Assembly: GCF_963675165.1 (NCBI RefSeq)
Contig: NC_087380.1
Coordinates: forward strand, 266,001 to 330,000
DNA length: 64,000 bases
Reading direction: 5' to 3'
Source: Halichondria panicea
Lineage: Eukaryota; Porifera; Demospongiae; Suberitida; Halichondriidae
In this document: in pieces, positions 1 through 8,797 of the stretch
Layout of the letters: the number at the start of each line of letters is the position of its first letter
How positions within the stretch are numbered: the stretch's first letter is position 1
The notes under the pieces: generated by a model
Told to the model about the DNA's origin: nothing
Seen by the model: only the letters and a program-made list of their open reading frames with translations
The model's database searches: none
Made by a program: the position numbers and the translations under genes

Positions 1-3000
1 TGACACTAGTGCTCACTTACCTTGCCTCTGTCTTGTTTAATGCCCTCCAGAAACTGCTCCACTTGAGTGAGGAATAATCCCTTGTTCTTCTCAGACTCCA
101 TAGCACTGTGGGGGTAGTGGAGGGGGGGCAGTGTGTGTGGGGGGCAGTGTGTGTGGGAGGGTAGTGGAGGGGGTAGTGTGGGGGGGGGGCAGCGGATGTA
201 CAGACACACATTATAATTATGCATCACCACTTACATGTCAAACTTCTCGTGAATAGTGCTCAAGATTCCAACCTACACAATGTATAAATGTATCATTGAA
301 TGATTACAATTATTTTGAGTCGCTGTACCTCTTTCTCCATGTATGCCTTCTGGTCCTCCAGAGTGTTGTAGAGTGAGTAGAACTGCCTGGTCTCATTCAG
401 AGTAGAGTTCACTGTATAGTGGGCGGGGGGGGGGGTAGTGTGTGTAGGGGGGGGTAGTGTGTGTGTAGGGGGGGGGGATAGTGTGTGTGTAGGGGGGGGG
501 GGGTAGTGTGTGTGTAGGGGGGGGGGGGGTAGTGTGTGTGTAGGGGGGGTAGTGTGTGTGCATAGTTGGGTAGTGTGTGTGTTACCTTGGTTGTAGAGTT
601 CAATGAATCGTCTCTGATATTGTGAGAGCTCAGTGCGTGATGGCACTTCATCAATCTTCCTCTGTAGTAGTGCTATCTCCCTGTTCTTACGAGCCTGTGA
701 CAAGGGAGGGTTACAATAATGTCAACCACCCCCCCACACACACACACACCCACACACACACCTGTAGGGCCTTGATCTTAGTGAGCCTCTCACTGTCAGC
801 CTGGTAGTGTTGTCTAATGGCTGTCATCCTGTCATCCTCCTCACTCACAATATCCACATCCCCTGCCTCCAGTCTCCTGATAGCATCATCCAGACGACCC
901 TTCTCATCCTAAGAGGGCAGTAGACACACACACAATGCTGTATCTAAGCACAACGCTGTATCTAAGCACAATGCTGTATCTAAGCACAACGCTGTATCTA
1001 AGCACAACGCTGTATCTAAGCACAAGGATGTATCTAAGCACAACGCTGTATCTAAGCACAAGGATGTATCTAAGCACAACGCTGTATCTAAGCACAAGGA
1101 TGTATCTAAGCACAACGCTGTATCTAAGCACAAGGATGTATCTAAGCACAACGCTGTATCTAAGCACAAGGATGTATCTAAGCACAAGGCTGTATCTAAG
1201 CACAAGGCTGTATCTAAGCACACCACTGGACAGGTATTCTGAGAGCTATATGTATTGCAATTAGTTTTAAAATTGGACACTCTCAACACAAATTATAGTG
1301 GGCTCTGAAAAGTAGCTATCGAATATTGGTAAACCCCTGAGTGGGCAATTGTTTGCTAACCTTGCAGTGAGCTTTGAACTGTAGTTCTTGTTTCTTGAGG
1401 TTTTCATTCATGGCCACCAGAGCACGAAGTTGTTGCAGCACTCTACAGTGAGTGAGTGGGTGGGTGATCACATGACAGCTATGCTAGTCACATGACTTAC
1501 TCTCTATTCTCATCAGTTTCCATTGCATCCAGTTTGTCCATTTCTTCAGCAATCTTGGCACTGTAAGCCTCCACCTTCTCCAGCTGTTGTTGTGCATGAC
1601 GATACTCCTCATAGATGACATCATGTCTGCCCTGGGCCTGTACAAACACACACAGTCATACATTGTAACAAGTAACAAAATTACAAAATAAATATCAGGT
1701 CTTCCTAAGAGCTACTGAACGCAAATTGTACATAGGAATAAGTTATGTCCCCTCAAAGATGGATACTCTAGATAGCACTTACCTCCTCACACTTCTTCCC
1801 CTGTAGAGTGATCTGCTTCTCGAGGGCGGCCACCATTCGAGCATGCGTCTGTGCTCCAGCCACCTTGTCAGGGCGTTTCCCTGCCTCAAGCCCCGCCCTC
1901 TTCTCCTCGTACTCTGACACCATCTGTTGTATCTCAGCTGACTGTAGTCCCACTATGGAGCCCACTGCAGCCTTGGACAGGAACAGACTTCCCTCTGCTT
2001 CCTCCATATTCTTCATGAGTGCTTTGATCCTCTTCTCCTCGGCTGCTCTACTGTCCTCCCCCTCCCCCTCGTTGGCCACACCCCCTAACTTGTTGGCTAG
2101 GGCTCTCTTCTTCTGAGACTCCTTGGAATCATCCTATACAGGAAAAGTGAAGAGTTAGCAGTGTAGTTAGCAGTGTGCATTTCAGGTGAAGAGTTAGCAG
2201 CGTGTATTTCAGGATTTTTTTCAAGAATGGGCAATAATTATGCTGAAACTCCAAAGTAGGGTGGGGCACGTATTGTGTGGGGCCGAACCATGTTTGAACA
2301 AGAGAGGGGGGCATATGCCTATATCTAATTCTCCATAAATAGCCCTGTTAATTAATATTGCCATTAGAGTTAGTGTTATAGAAGTACCTTGGATGACTTG
2401 ATGACTCTGCCCAGGCCATAGCGTCTGTATATATAGTGAGAGAATACAGTGAGACAGTGCATACAGAGACAGAGGCGGTTAGTCTCACCTGCCATACTCT
2501 AGTAGCGTAGTGTGCACCAACATCTCCTCATCTTGTTCCCCTCCTCGTGGCTTACGATAGCGACGCTGCGGCTTGTACGCACTCTACAGGGGGTGTGGTT
2601 AGTTGCACAGCTAGTGGGTGTGGCTAACATACCTTCACACTCCCCAGCGACCCAATAGCTCGATCCTTGCGTGATTCAAAATCAATGTCCTGTATACGCA
2701 AATATCAATTCTCATTCATAATTATACTATCACATGACTGTACCTCGGGTGTCATGTGATTCTTGGCAAACTGCGACACAGAGAAAGCTCGGACATAGTC
2801 GCCAGTTTCCTCTCGTGTTTCTATAGCAAGCTTGACCAACCACTGGATGACAGGATAGATAGAGATGAAGTCCAGCCCTTGAATCTGATGAGGCTCCAGG
2901 CGATGAGGACACTTCATACGCGGCAGCACAGCCACGATCTTCTCTGTGAGAGCACTGTACAGGGGAAGGTACACATAGCATCAGTAACTGAAGCGTTAAA

Positions 3001-3465
3001 GATTGTACAACACCGGTAATCATTTATAACTATTAATAGCTAAGGATTGTGTAATGCATGTGTAGCCCCTTGAAATGCGTATCTAAGCAGCTCTAACTGT
3101 CAGCCAACTCACATCTTCTGGCCAATGGTGGAGTTCTCTTGAAAGAGGAGGTCAACGTCTACATCAAAGTTGCTGCCTTGGATACACCACGTCATTCCAC
3201 CCACTATCTTGTCAAATGGGGACAGTCCCTTGATACGAGCTCGGAAGTAGCCAGCAGCTAGTAACAGGTTGATGCTCTCCTGTAGCTTCACATCTTGGTC
3301 CTCATCCTCACGAACATCATACTGTGTGTGTGGGGGGGCCATGTACTGGGCCTGCTAGTGATCACTGGTACTACCTACCTCAATCTGTTGTCCCTCAGCA
3401 TCTAGCTGGGGCTGCTTGAAGCGTGCGCTCGCAGCTTTCTTGGTAGCTTCTGCAAACAAAGACAT
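1..3465 (-). CDS. CCDC93: CCDC93-like coiled-coil protein of the CCC/Commander complex (C-terminus off window)
   Basis: In other animals CCDC93 belongs to the COMMD/CCDC22/CCDC93 (CCC) complex, which works in endosomal cargo recycling in the cytoplasm. The start ATG is at 3465-3463, opening [16 protein letters not shown], and exon 1 ends at 3379 on a GTAGGT donor. Exon 2 (3321-3113) carries the family hallmark around [20 protein letters not shown] and [10 protein letters not shown]. Further exons follow at about 2954-2744, 2696-2630, 2583-2487, 2424-2388, 2134-1783, 1638-1500, 1443-1362, 909-762, 693-585, 415-328, 276-237 and 102-22. From exon 7 on the protein is charged coiled coil, including [20 protein letters not shown], a very characteristic CCDC93 stretch. 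About 14 exons are visible; only the extreme C-terminus is missing. Several introns carry minisatellites, so antisense and frame-shifted ORFs there are spurious. Family identity is confident; minor exon edges are approximate. Confidence 0.88.
108..200. repeat. G-rich minisatellite in a CCDC93 intron
   Basis: Alternating GTGTGTG and runs of 4-9 G, in the form GGGGGGCAGTGTGTGTG. It lies in the intron before the last visible CCDC93 exon. On the transcribed (minus) strand it reads as C/CA tracts. The G runs could form quadruplex DNA on the plus strand. Confidence 0.8.
420..570. repeat. G-rich minisatellite with 7-13 G runs in a CCDC93 intron
   Basis: About seven copies of a roughly 20-bp unit, GTAGTGTGTGTGTAGGGGGGG, with unit length varying through the G run. 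It separates the exon ending at 415 from the one starting at 585. It is a strong candidate for G-quadruplex formation and length instability. The short ORFs here (THTLPPP repeats) are by-products of the repeat. Confidence 0.85.
932..1222. repeat. 18-bp minisatellite in a CCDC93 intron
   Basis: About 16 tandem copies of an 18-bp unit, AACGCTGTATCTAAGCAC, with AACG/AATG/AAGG variants. Because 18 is a multiple of three, several reading frames stay open and give six-residue repeat peptides such as LYLSTT; these are not genes. The array starts directly after the exon ending near 909, so it fills the 3' part of the intron read on the minus strand. Confidence 0.92.
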
Positions 3466-3539
3466 CTTCTCCACTCACTCAAAGTCATGTGTGTATTTGG
3501 GAACGCCCCCCTACAGACTGTGAGAACAGTAATGCCCTA

Positions 3540-3604
3540 GTTCTACCGACGACCTTTCCCCACATTTCACTGGATGAAACTAAGGGAAAGGTCGTCTATA
3601 GAAC
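3540..3604. repeat. 21-bp inverted repeat (hairpin) between CCDC93 and FBXW9
   Basis: The arms are 3540-3560 (GTTCTACCGACGACCTTTCCC begins the left arm) and 3584-3604. They match at 19 of 21 positions and enclose a 23-base spacer. The hairpin sits in the 200-bp gap between the CCDC93 start codon and the stop of the upstream minus-strand gene. It could be a miniature foldback element or a structured regulatory element. No flanking target duplication was found. Confidence 0.8.
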
Positions 3605-3666
3605 AAATTGTTTTACTATTGCATGCAGAATGACATTTTCACCCTCACCCACATAATACAAACAGG

Positions 3667-5473
3667 TTATAAGAGTTTTGGAGAACACAATGAGACAGTT
3701 GTATCTGCTGAAGCTATGGCTAGTGTTCTCTTGCTGAAGTCTAAACTAGTTACATCACTGCGATGGTTATTGAGGGTGGCTATTGCCCTGTGTCCCTCGG
3801 CCATACTGTGTAGTCTCACTGTACCATCTTTAGAGGCCGTGGCTACTGTACCCAGAGTGTGGAGTACAGAGGTCAATGGCAAGCTGTGCTCAGGAACAAA
3901 TGACTGCAGAAAATTGCATTAAAATTGATAAACATTTCAACTAACAATGAATCTAAATTTAAGGACAAAATATGAGATGCTTGTCTTACACTGATTAAGT
4001 CCAGAGTGCCGTTCCTAGCATCGTACACATTAACCCCTTGACCACTAGCCAGTGTGAGGAGGTCAGAGTCCAAACACAGCGATGGAATAAACTTCTTCAA
4101 CTATACAGGGACATGAGAGATGAGTACACTAGATCACCTGACATAACATGTACCTTTATTCTCTGCAGTAGTTTATGAGCTCTCCTGTCCCACACACACA
4201 CCGACTTGTCCTCACTGCCAGAGTAGATGAACCTGCAGAGACAGTCAGTCACCACGTGCACTGTACATGCAGCACTGCACATGCACCACTGTACATGCAG
4301 CACTGCACATGCACCACTGTACATGCAGCACTGCACATGCACCACTGTACATGCAGCACTGCACATGCACCACTGTACATGCAGCACTGCACATGCACCA
4401 CTGTACATGCAGCACTGCACATGCACCACTGTACATGCAGCACTGCACATGCACCACTGTACATGCAGCACTGCACATGCACCACTGCACATGTAGCACT
4501 GCAATCCACTGTAGCATTCTGTAACAAGTCTATCGAACATTTTACGCTATACGATATTTACTGCAAGAGGGGGACCCCCCCTTGTGTACTCACCTCTCAT
4601 TAGCGGCTACTGAGAGCACAGATTGAGTGTGCTCAGTGTGACAGATGGTAACTCCAATTGGTTGTCTCAGATCAATCTCCCTCACTCGTTTATCTTGACA
4701 GGTGCTCACCAGCTGGTTAGGTTGAGGCATGGTCAGTGACAGTACCACTGACTTGTGTTCCTTCCTGAGGGTCTTGTGTTAATCCTGCTAATTACTCTAC
4801 ACATAATTATTCTCACTTGATAGAGGCAATGTTCTGACCTACAGCGATGTCCCAGATATTGATGGTATGATCCCAGGACCCAGAGCACAGTAGAGCACTC
4901 TCCCTCCCTGGCTCAGATGCCAGACACCACACCCATCCCTGAGTGGGAGGAGTAAGGTAGTCAGTAACTCACACTAGCCATCACTGGTACCTTGTGTCCT
5001 GACAGTTTCTGGCTAGTGAAGGACCGCATGTCTCGTGGAGAGCTGCGACGTCGCCAGATGTAGACCAATGAATCACGTGATCCGGCCACTATGACAGCCC
5101 CTGTCCCGTACGAGGAGGGGTGTAGTATGTGCACACAGTCCACACCACCTATAGGGCCTGGGGGGGACTACTTAACCACACAGCCATTAATACAAAGCTA
5201 CCACTCACCACTCAATGTGATGGTCTTCTGTTCAGCTGTTACATCTTCATATCTCAGACAGGCTGCTTGCCATTGCTGGAGGACCAGGTCTTTGTACACT
5301 TTCAATGGCTGTGCTGCAGTGAGCCCCACAAACCGTCTCCTCCAATACCATTCCGTTATGAGGAGGTCTCTGAAGTACTTGCAAACTAGGGGGACACTCA
5401 GCACCAGGTCATTGCATGGGACCCAGGAGAGAATGGCGGACAATATCTCAGCGGGTAGGTCCAAGATATGCAT
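3667..5473 (-). CDS. FBXW9: F-box and WD40-repeat protein, FBXW9-like
   Basis: Likely a substrate adaptor of SCF ubiquitin ligases: the F-box binds Skp1 and the WD40 propeller binds substrate. Seven exons join in frame: 5473-5209, 5148-4991, 4938-4817, 4764-4594, 4232-4154, 4100-3990, 3903-3667, giving 380 aa. The N-terminus has an F-box (MHILDLPAEILSAILSWVPC, residues 1-50). WD repeats follow, with tell-tale WD/GH motifs: SGSWDHTINIWD, SGSEDKSVCVWDRR, LASGQGVNVYDARN, VATASKDGTVRLHS. It is shorter than vertebrate FBXW9 as I recall it (about 450 aa). The start is 175 bp from the oppositely oriented phosphatase gene, so the two probably share a promoter. Intron 4 carries a 28-bp minisatellite. 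F-box/WD40 is certain; the FBXW9 assignment is by overall resemblance. Confidence 0.82.
4259..4497. repeat. 28-bp minisatellite in intron 4 of the F-box/WD gene
   Basis: About eight tandem copies of CATGCAGCACTGCACATGCACCACTGTA, internally made of two 14-bp half-units (GCAGCACTGCACAT and GCACCACTGTACAT). It is open in most frames on both strands, which creates several long but meaningless ORFs of HCTCSTA or CAVLHVQW type. Confidence 0.92.
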
Positions 5474-5647
5474 CCCTCATAGAGACTATAATAGAGCTAC
5501 AGAAACTTGAACAAAATTAAACTTCTTGGCAACGTGGTGTTCTAATTGGAGCACAAAATACTGTCCTTTGACCTTTAGCATTGTTTGCATGTAGATCTAA
5601 CTTTCCAATTAACAATTCATTCTGTAATATTGAAAATATTAATTAGT
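5474..5647. promoter_or_regulatory. Presumed bidirectional promoter between FBXW9-like and INPP5K-like genes
   Basis: The start codons at 5473 (-) and 5648 (+) are separated by 174 bp of AT-rich, unique sequence. No other gene lies between, so both transcripts should start here. I see no clear TATA box. An ATG at 5585 is in frame with the downstream gene but would add a weakly supported 21-residue leader. Confidence 0.5.
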
Positions 5648-7153
5648 ATGGCATCTACTATTGATAATGACTCCATTGTTGATGGCCCTACTGTTGTCCC
5701 TGTGAGCGTACAACTGTCCTCTACACCTACTGGTCATATCGAGGATGCCTCTAGTCAACAGAGAGAGACGAATTTGCCAGAAATCAATGGAATTCAAGGA
5801 TATACTAATCGCGTTAATCGCCCAAAGGTTGTCTGTAGCCCGAAAATCCACTACAGTGATTTCATCGTACATGTGGTGACCTGGAACATTGCAAGTACTG
5901 TACCATCCTCTGCCGACATTGAGAGCATGTTCCTGCCCCAGGAGAACATGATGATACATGACCTCTACAATGATACGGACATTATAGTGGTGGGTCTTCA
6001 GGAGGCGTATCAGAGTGTACAAGACGCCATGTCCTCCAACATACCGCTAGTCGGACGAGACCCTCTGGTTGACACATTCAGTGACTTCCTCTCCCAGAAA
6101 GGCTTCGCTCGATTGACCTCCGTTAGACTGCTCGGAATACTCAACATGGTGTTTATCAAACGCCCTCTTCTCTGCTACATTCGAAACTTGGAGACGTCCA
6201 CATTCAAGACCGGCTTCAGTGGTATCCTAGGCAACAAGGGGGCGTCAAGTATTCGATTCACCCTGGGGGATCTAAATGTGTGTCTCACTAATTGCCACCT
6301 AATCCCCCACCCCGAGAACAACGCCCGGAGAGCGGGGGAGCTGAGGGATATATTAGAGAAGCAAGTGTTTCCGTATGTACAACCATCAGAGCTACTGGAA
6401 CACGATGTTGTCATCTTGTTTGGTGATCTCAATTTCCGACTTGAAGGACAAGAGTTTCACGAAGTGGTGTCAACGCTCACTCACAATGGCTACAGTGGGT
6501 TGATAGAGAGAGACCAACTCATTAGGGAGCAGAAGAAAGGAAATCAAAGCCCCTGCCAATTATACACATTCATGGAGATGCCACTCGACTTCCAACCCTC
6601 GTACAAGTATGCACCTGGAACAGATCGCTATGACGATGGAGGGAAAGGTCGCGCTCCAGCATGGACTGATCGTGTTCTATGGCGAATACACGATCGAAGA
6701 TTGCCTCAGATAACAGACTCAGAACCGAGGGCAATCATTCAGCCGCAGTACTATGGTATGAACATTCAACCCCGCATCAGTGACCACAAGGCAGTCAGCG
6801 CTGGACTGGTCTTATCTGTGGACATCTCTGGATTTATTCCGTTGGTAATATTCCGGCTCAACGAGTGGGTGATTGGATCTGAGGCTGTCATATCATTTGA
6901 TGTCATTGCACACACAGAGGTATCGATGTTTGACTGGATTGGACTGTTTCCGTCTGATTTCTCGAGTATTGAGCGTGACTATGTGTACTATGTGTACTCC
7001 CCAGCGCGTGGTGGAGAGCCTCAGGATAAGATGTATCGCAAGGTAGTACCAACTGGACAAGTGCCTAGTAACCCTGGACGATATGTATTGGTGTACAAGA
7101 GTCATCAGTATAACTGTGTGCTGGGCATGAGCCCTGTGTTTAGGATAGTGTAG
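5648..7153 (+). CDS. Inositol polyphosphate 5-phosphatase with C-terminal SKICH domain (INPP5K/INPP5J type), intronless
   Basis: Predicted to remove the 5-phosphate from PI(4,5)P2, PI(3,4,5)P3 or soluble inositol phosphates in the cytoplasm and at membranes. The 501-aa ORF is continuous. Visible 5-phosphatase motifs are VTWNIAS (77-83), VGLQEA (115-120), GNKG (195-198), NCHLIPH (215-221), GDLNFRLEG (259-267), PAWTDRVLW (337-345) and SDHKAV (378-383), so the catalytic and Mg-binding residues are present. Residues about 400-501 form a SKICH domain, which targets membranes in INPP5K, INPP5J and TAX1BP1-type proteins. Catalytic domain plus SKICH without a proline-rich N-terminus fits INPP5K best. 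The start at 5648 is preferred over an in-frame ATG at 5585 because the 21 added residues look like translated UTR. Lack of introns is unusual next to intron-rich neighbours. Confidence 0.9.
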   Translation: MASTIDNDSIVDGPTVVPVSVQLSSTPTGHIEDASSQQRETNLPEINGIQGYTNRVNRPKVVCSPKIHYSDFIVHVVTWNIASTVPSSADIESMFLPQENMMIHDLYNDTDIIVVGLQEAYQSVQDAMSSNIPLVGRDPLVDTFSDFLSQKGFARLTSVRLLGILNMVFIKRPLLCYIRNLETSTFKTGFSGILGNKGASSIRFTLGDLNVCLTNCHLIPHPENNARRAGELRDILEKQVFPYVQPSELLEHDVVILFGDLNFRLEGQEFHEVVSTLTHNGYSGLIERDQLIREQKKGNQSPCQLYTFMEMPLDFQPSYKYAPGTDRYDDGGKGRAPAWTDRVLWRIHDRRLPQITDSEPRAIIQPQYYGMNIQPRISDHKAVSAGLVLSVDISGFIPLVIFRLNEWVIGSEAVISFDVIAHTEVSMFDWIGLFPSDFSSIERDYVYYVYSPARGGEPQDKMYRKVVPTGQVPSNPGRYVLVYKSHQYNCVLGMSPVFRIV

Positions 7154-7483
7154 AGTTAGACATTCTGCAAAGCAGGTATCTTTTTTATTTATCACTTTTA
7201 ACAGTTCTTCATACATTTTAAGTTTTTTGATGTCAATTCTTGAGTCGTTGCGTGATTTAATAATGACTGTGTGATGTTGGCAAACAGCCTGGGTACTTGG
7301 CATGCATTAGGAGGATGTCTATTGACCTAGTTTGGGTGGTGGTGGATGAGACAGCTTTTAGCTTAATGATTTAGAATGAATGGAATGTACCACAGGACAT
7401 TAAGTGGTTAGTGAGAACACCACAGAGCTCAGAGTATACAACATCAAGAGTATCAACTAGCTTATACTAGCAAGCTATACAAG
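7154..7483. other. Intergenic region between phosphatase and calponin-like genes
   Basis: 330 bp of unique, AT-rich sequence. It should hold the 3' UTR of the phosphatase and the promoter and 5' UTR of the calponin-like gene. I see no ORF, repeat or clear polyadenylation motif beyond AT-rich runs. Confidence 0.6.
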
Positions 7484-8551
7484 ATGAGTAACGAGGAGGC
7501 TTCCATTGAAACAAGAGCATCAAAGTCTGGCATCAATGCTGACCAAGCCTTGAAGGTAGCTCAAGCTGTTACTATTGTGTTTGTGGCTACAATAATTGTT
7601 ATGCTATTTAGCTGATAGAATAACAACATGCAGTCCATCAAATTTTATACCAAGTTTCTTTCTAATTGCTGTTATCCCTCCCCTTGCAGCGAGATGCTCA
7701 TTACAACAAGGAAGACGAAGCTAAAGCGAGGTTCTGGATGGAGGCAGTGACTGGGGAGCCCATTGAGGGAGACTTCTTTGAGTTCCTGCGAGATGGCTCC
7801 TACTTGTGTAAACTACTCAACAGGTTACAGTCTGGTCTAGTAGCCATCAAGTTCGAGACTCCTACAACACAAAAGTTTAAAGCAGTGAGTGCCTGTCTGC
7901 AAAATATACCATATTCAGTATACCACAGGCAATCATGATCTAATGTGTTGTTTCTGCCACAGCTTGATGCTATTCAGAAGTTCCTGGATGGTTGCAGAGA
8001 GTATGGCATGAAACAAGATGACCTGTTTACAACGCTAGACCTATTTGAGGAAACAGATAGGAACATGGTGAGCAGTGTGGTGGGTGGTCTGTGTACAGCT
8101 GCTACCACTCTCTCTGATAATGAATCACCTCAAACCACAATTAGATTTGCAATTCATAACAAGGGCAGGCAATTGTCTGATGTTAATCATGAAAGACTGT
8201 GCAGGAAATGGTTATTATATAAGTATTGTGTAGAGAAATGTGTCACCATGCACACCCACACACTGACATGCACACCCACACACTGACATGCACACCCACA
8301 CACTGACACACACTGACATGCAGGTATTGTCTGGGATTATAGCCTTGGGCCGTACTGCTCGGAAGAATGATTTCGATGGTCCCATCCTCGGCCCCAAGGA
8401 GGCTGAGAGAAATGAGAGGGACTTCTCGTCTGAGGTGATTCAAGAGGGGAACAGAGTGACCAGTCTGCAGTACGGGTCCAACAAGGGAGCCTCCAGTGCT
8501 GGAATGACACCCTACGGTCTCAACAGGCAGGTCTACGACCCAGCTGTGTAA
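7484..8551 (+). CDS. Calponin/transgelin-like actin-binding protein (single CH domain plus calponin repeat)
   Basis: Four exons join in frame: 7484-7555, 7690-7884, 7963-8067 and 8324-8551, giving 199 aa, the usual transgelin/Mp20 length. Residues about 25-130 form one calponin-homology domain (ARFWMEAVTGEPI, FFEFLRDGSYLCKLLNRLQ, FLDGCREYGMKQDDLFTTLDLFE). Residues about 168-192 match the calponin-like repeat (SLQYGSNKGASSAGMTPYG followed by RQVYDP). Such proteins bind and bundle F-actin. Intron 3 contains a short CATGCACACCCACACACTGA tandem repeat just before the acceptor. A fragment of that intron and the exon 4 start recurs at about 11425. It is the last conserved gene before the receptor array. 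Confidence 0.93.
8246..8320 (+). repeat. 20-bp tandem repeat at the calponin intron 3 acceptor
   Basis: Three to four copies of CATGCACACCCACACACTGA end directly at the CATGCAG acceptor at 8318-8323. The (CA)-rich tract replaces a normal polypyrimidine tract. Confidence 0.85.
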
Positions 8552-8797
8552 TCATGTGACTGTGAACTTACTGTGAAACCAATCATGCATGCTTTCTTTA
8601 TATTAAACATCGTAATTTAAAACACAATTTCTTTACAAAAGTGTAATATTATGTACCTGTAGTAGAAAAGTTGTACAGAAATTATTTCACATCTACACAG
8701 CTAAAAAAACCACGAACTCGCTATATCAAAATAAATGTCGTAATAGTTCAGTGCAGTTGTCGTATAATTACTCCAGCAGCTGGAACCTCACACCCAC

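Noticed and set aside
904-1289. ORFs of 105-126 residues with LCLDTA or VLRYS repeats
   Set aside because: Products of an 18-bp tandem repeat inside a CCDC93 intron; no domain and no independent start context.
4097-4603. Several 85-147-residue ORFs on both strands
   Set aside because: They are translations of the 28-bp minisatellite in an FBXW9 intron, open in almost all frames with repetitive HCTCSTA/CAVLHVQW sequence.
5639-6022. 127-residue minus-strand ORF overlapping the phosphatase start
   Set aside because: Antisense shadow of a strongly supported coding exon.
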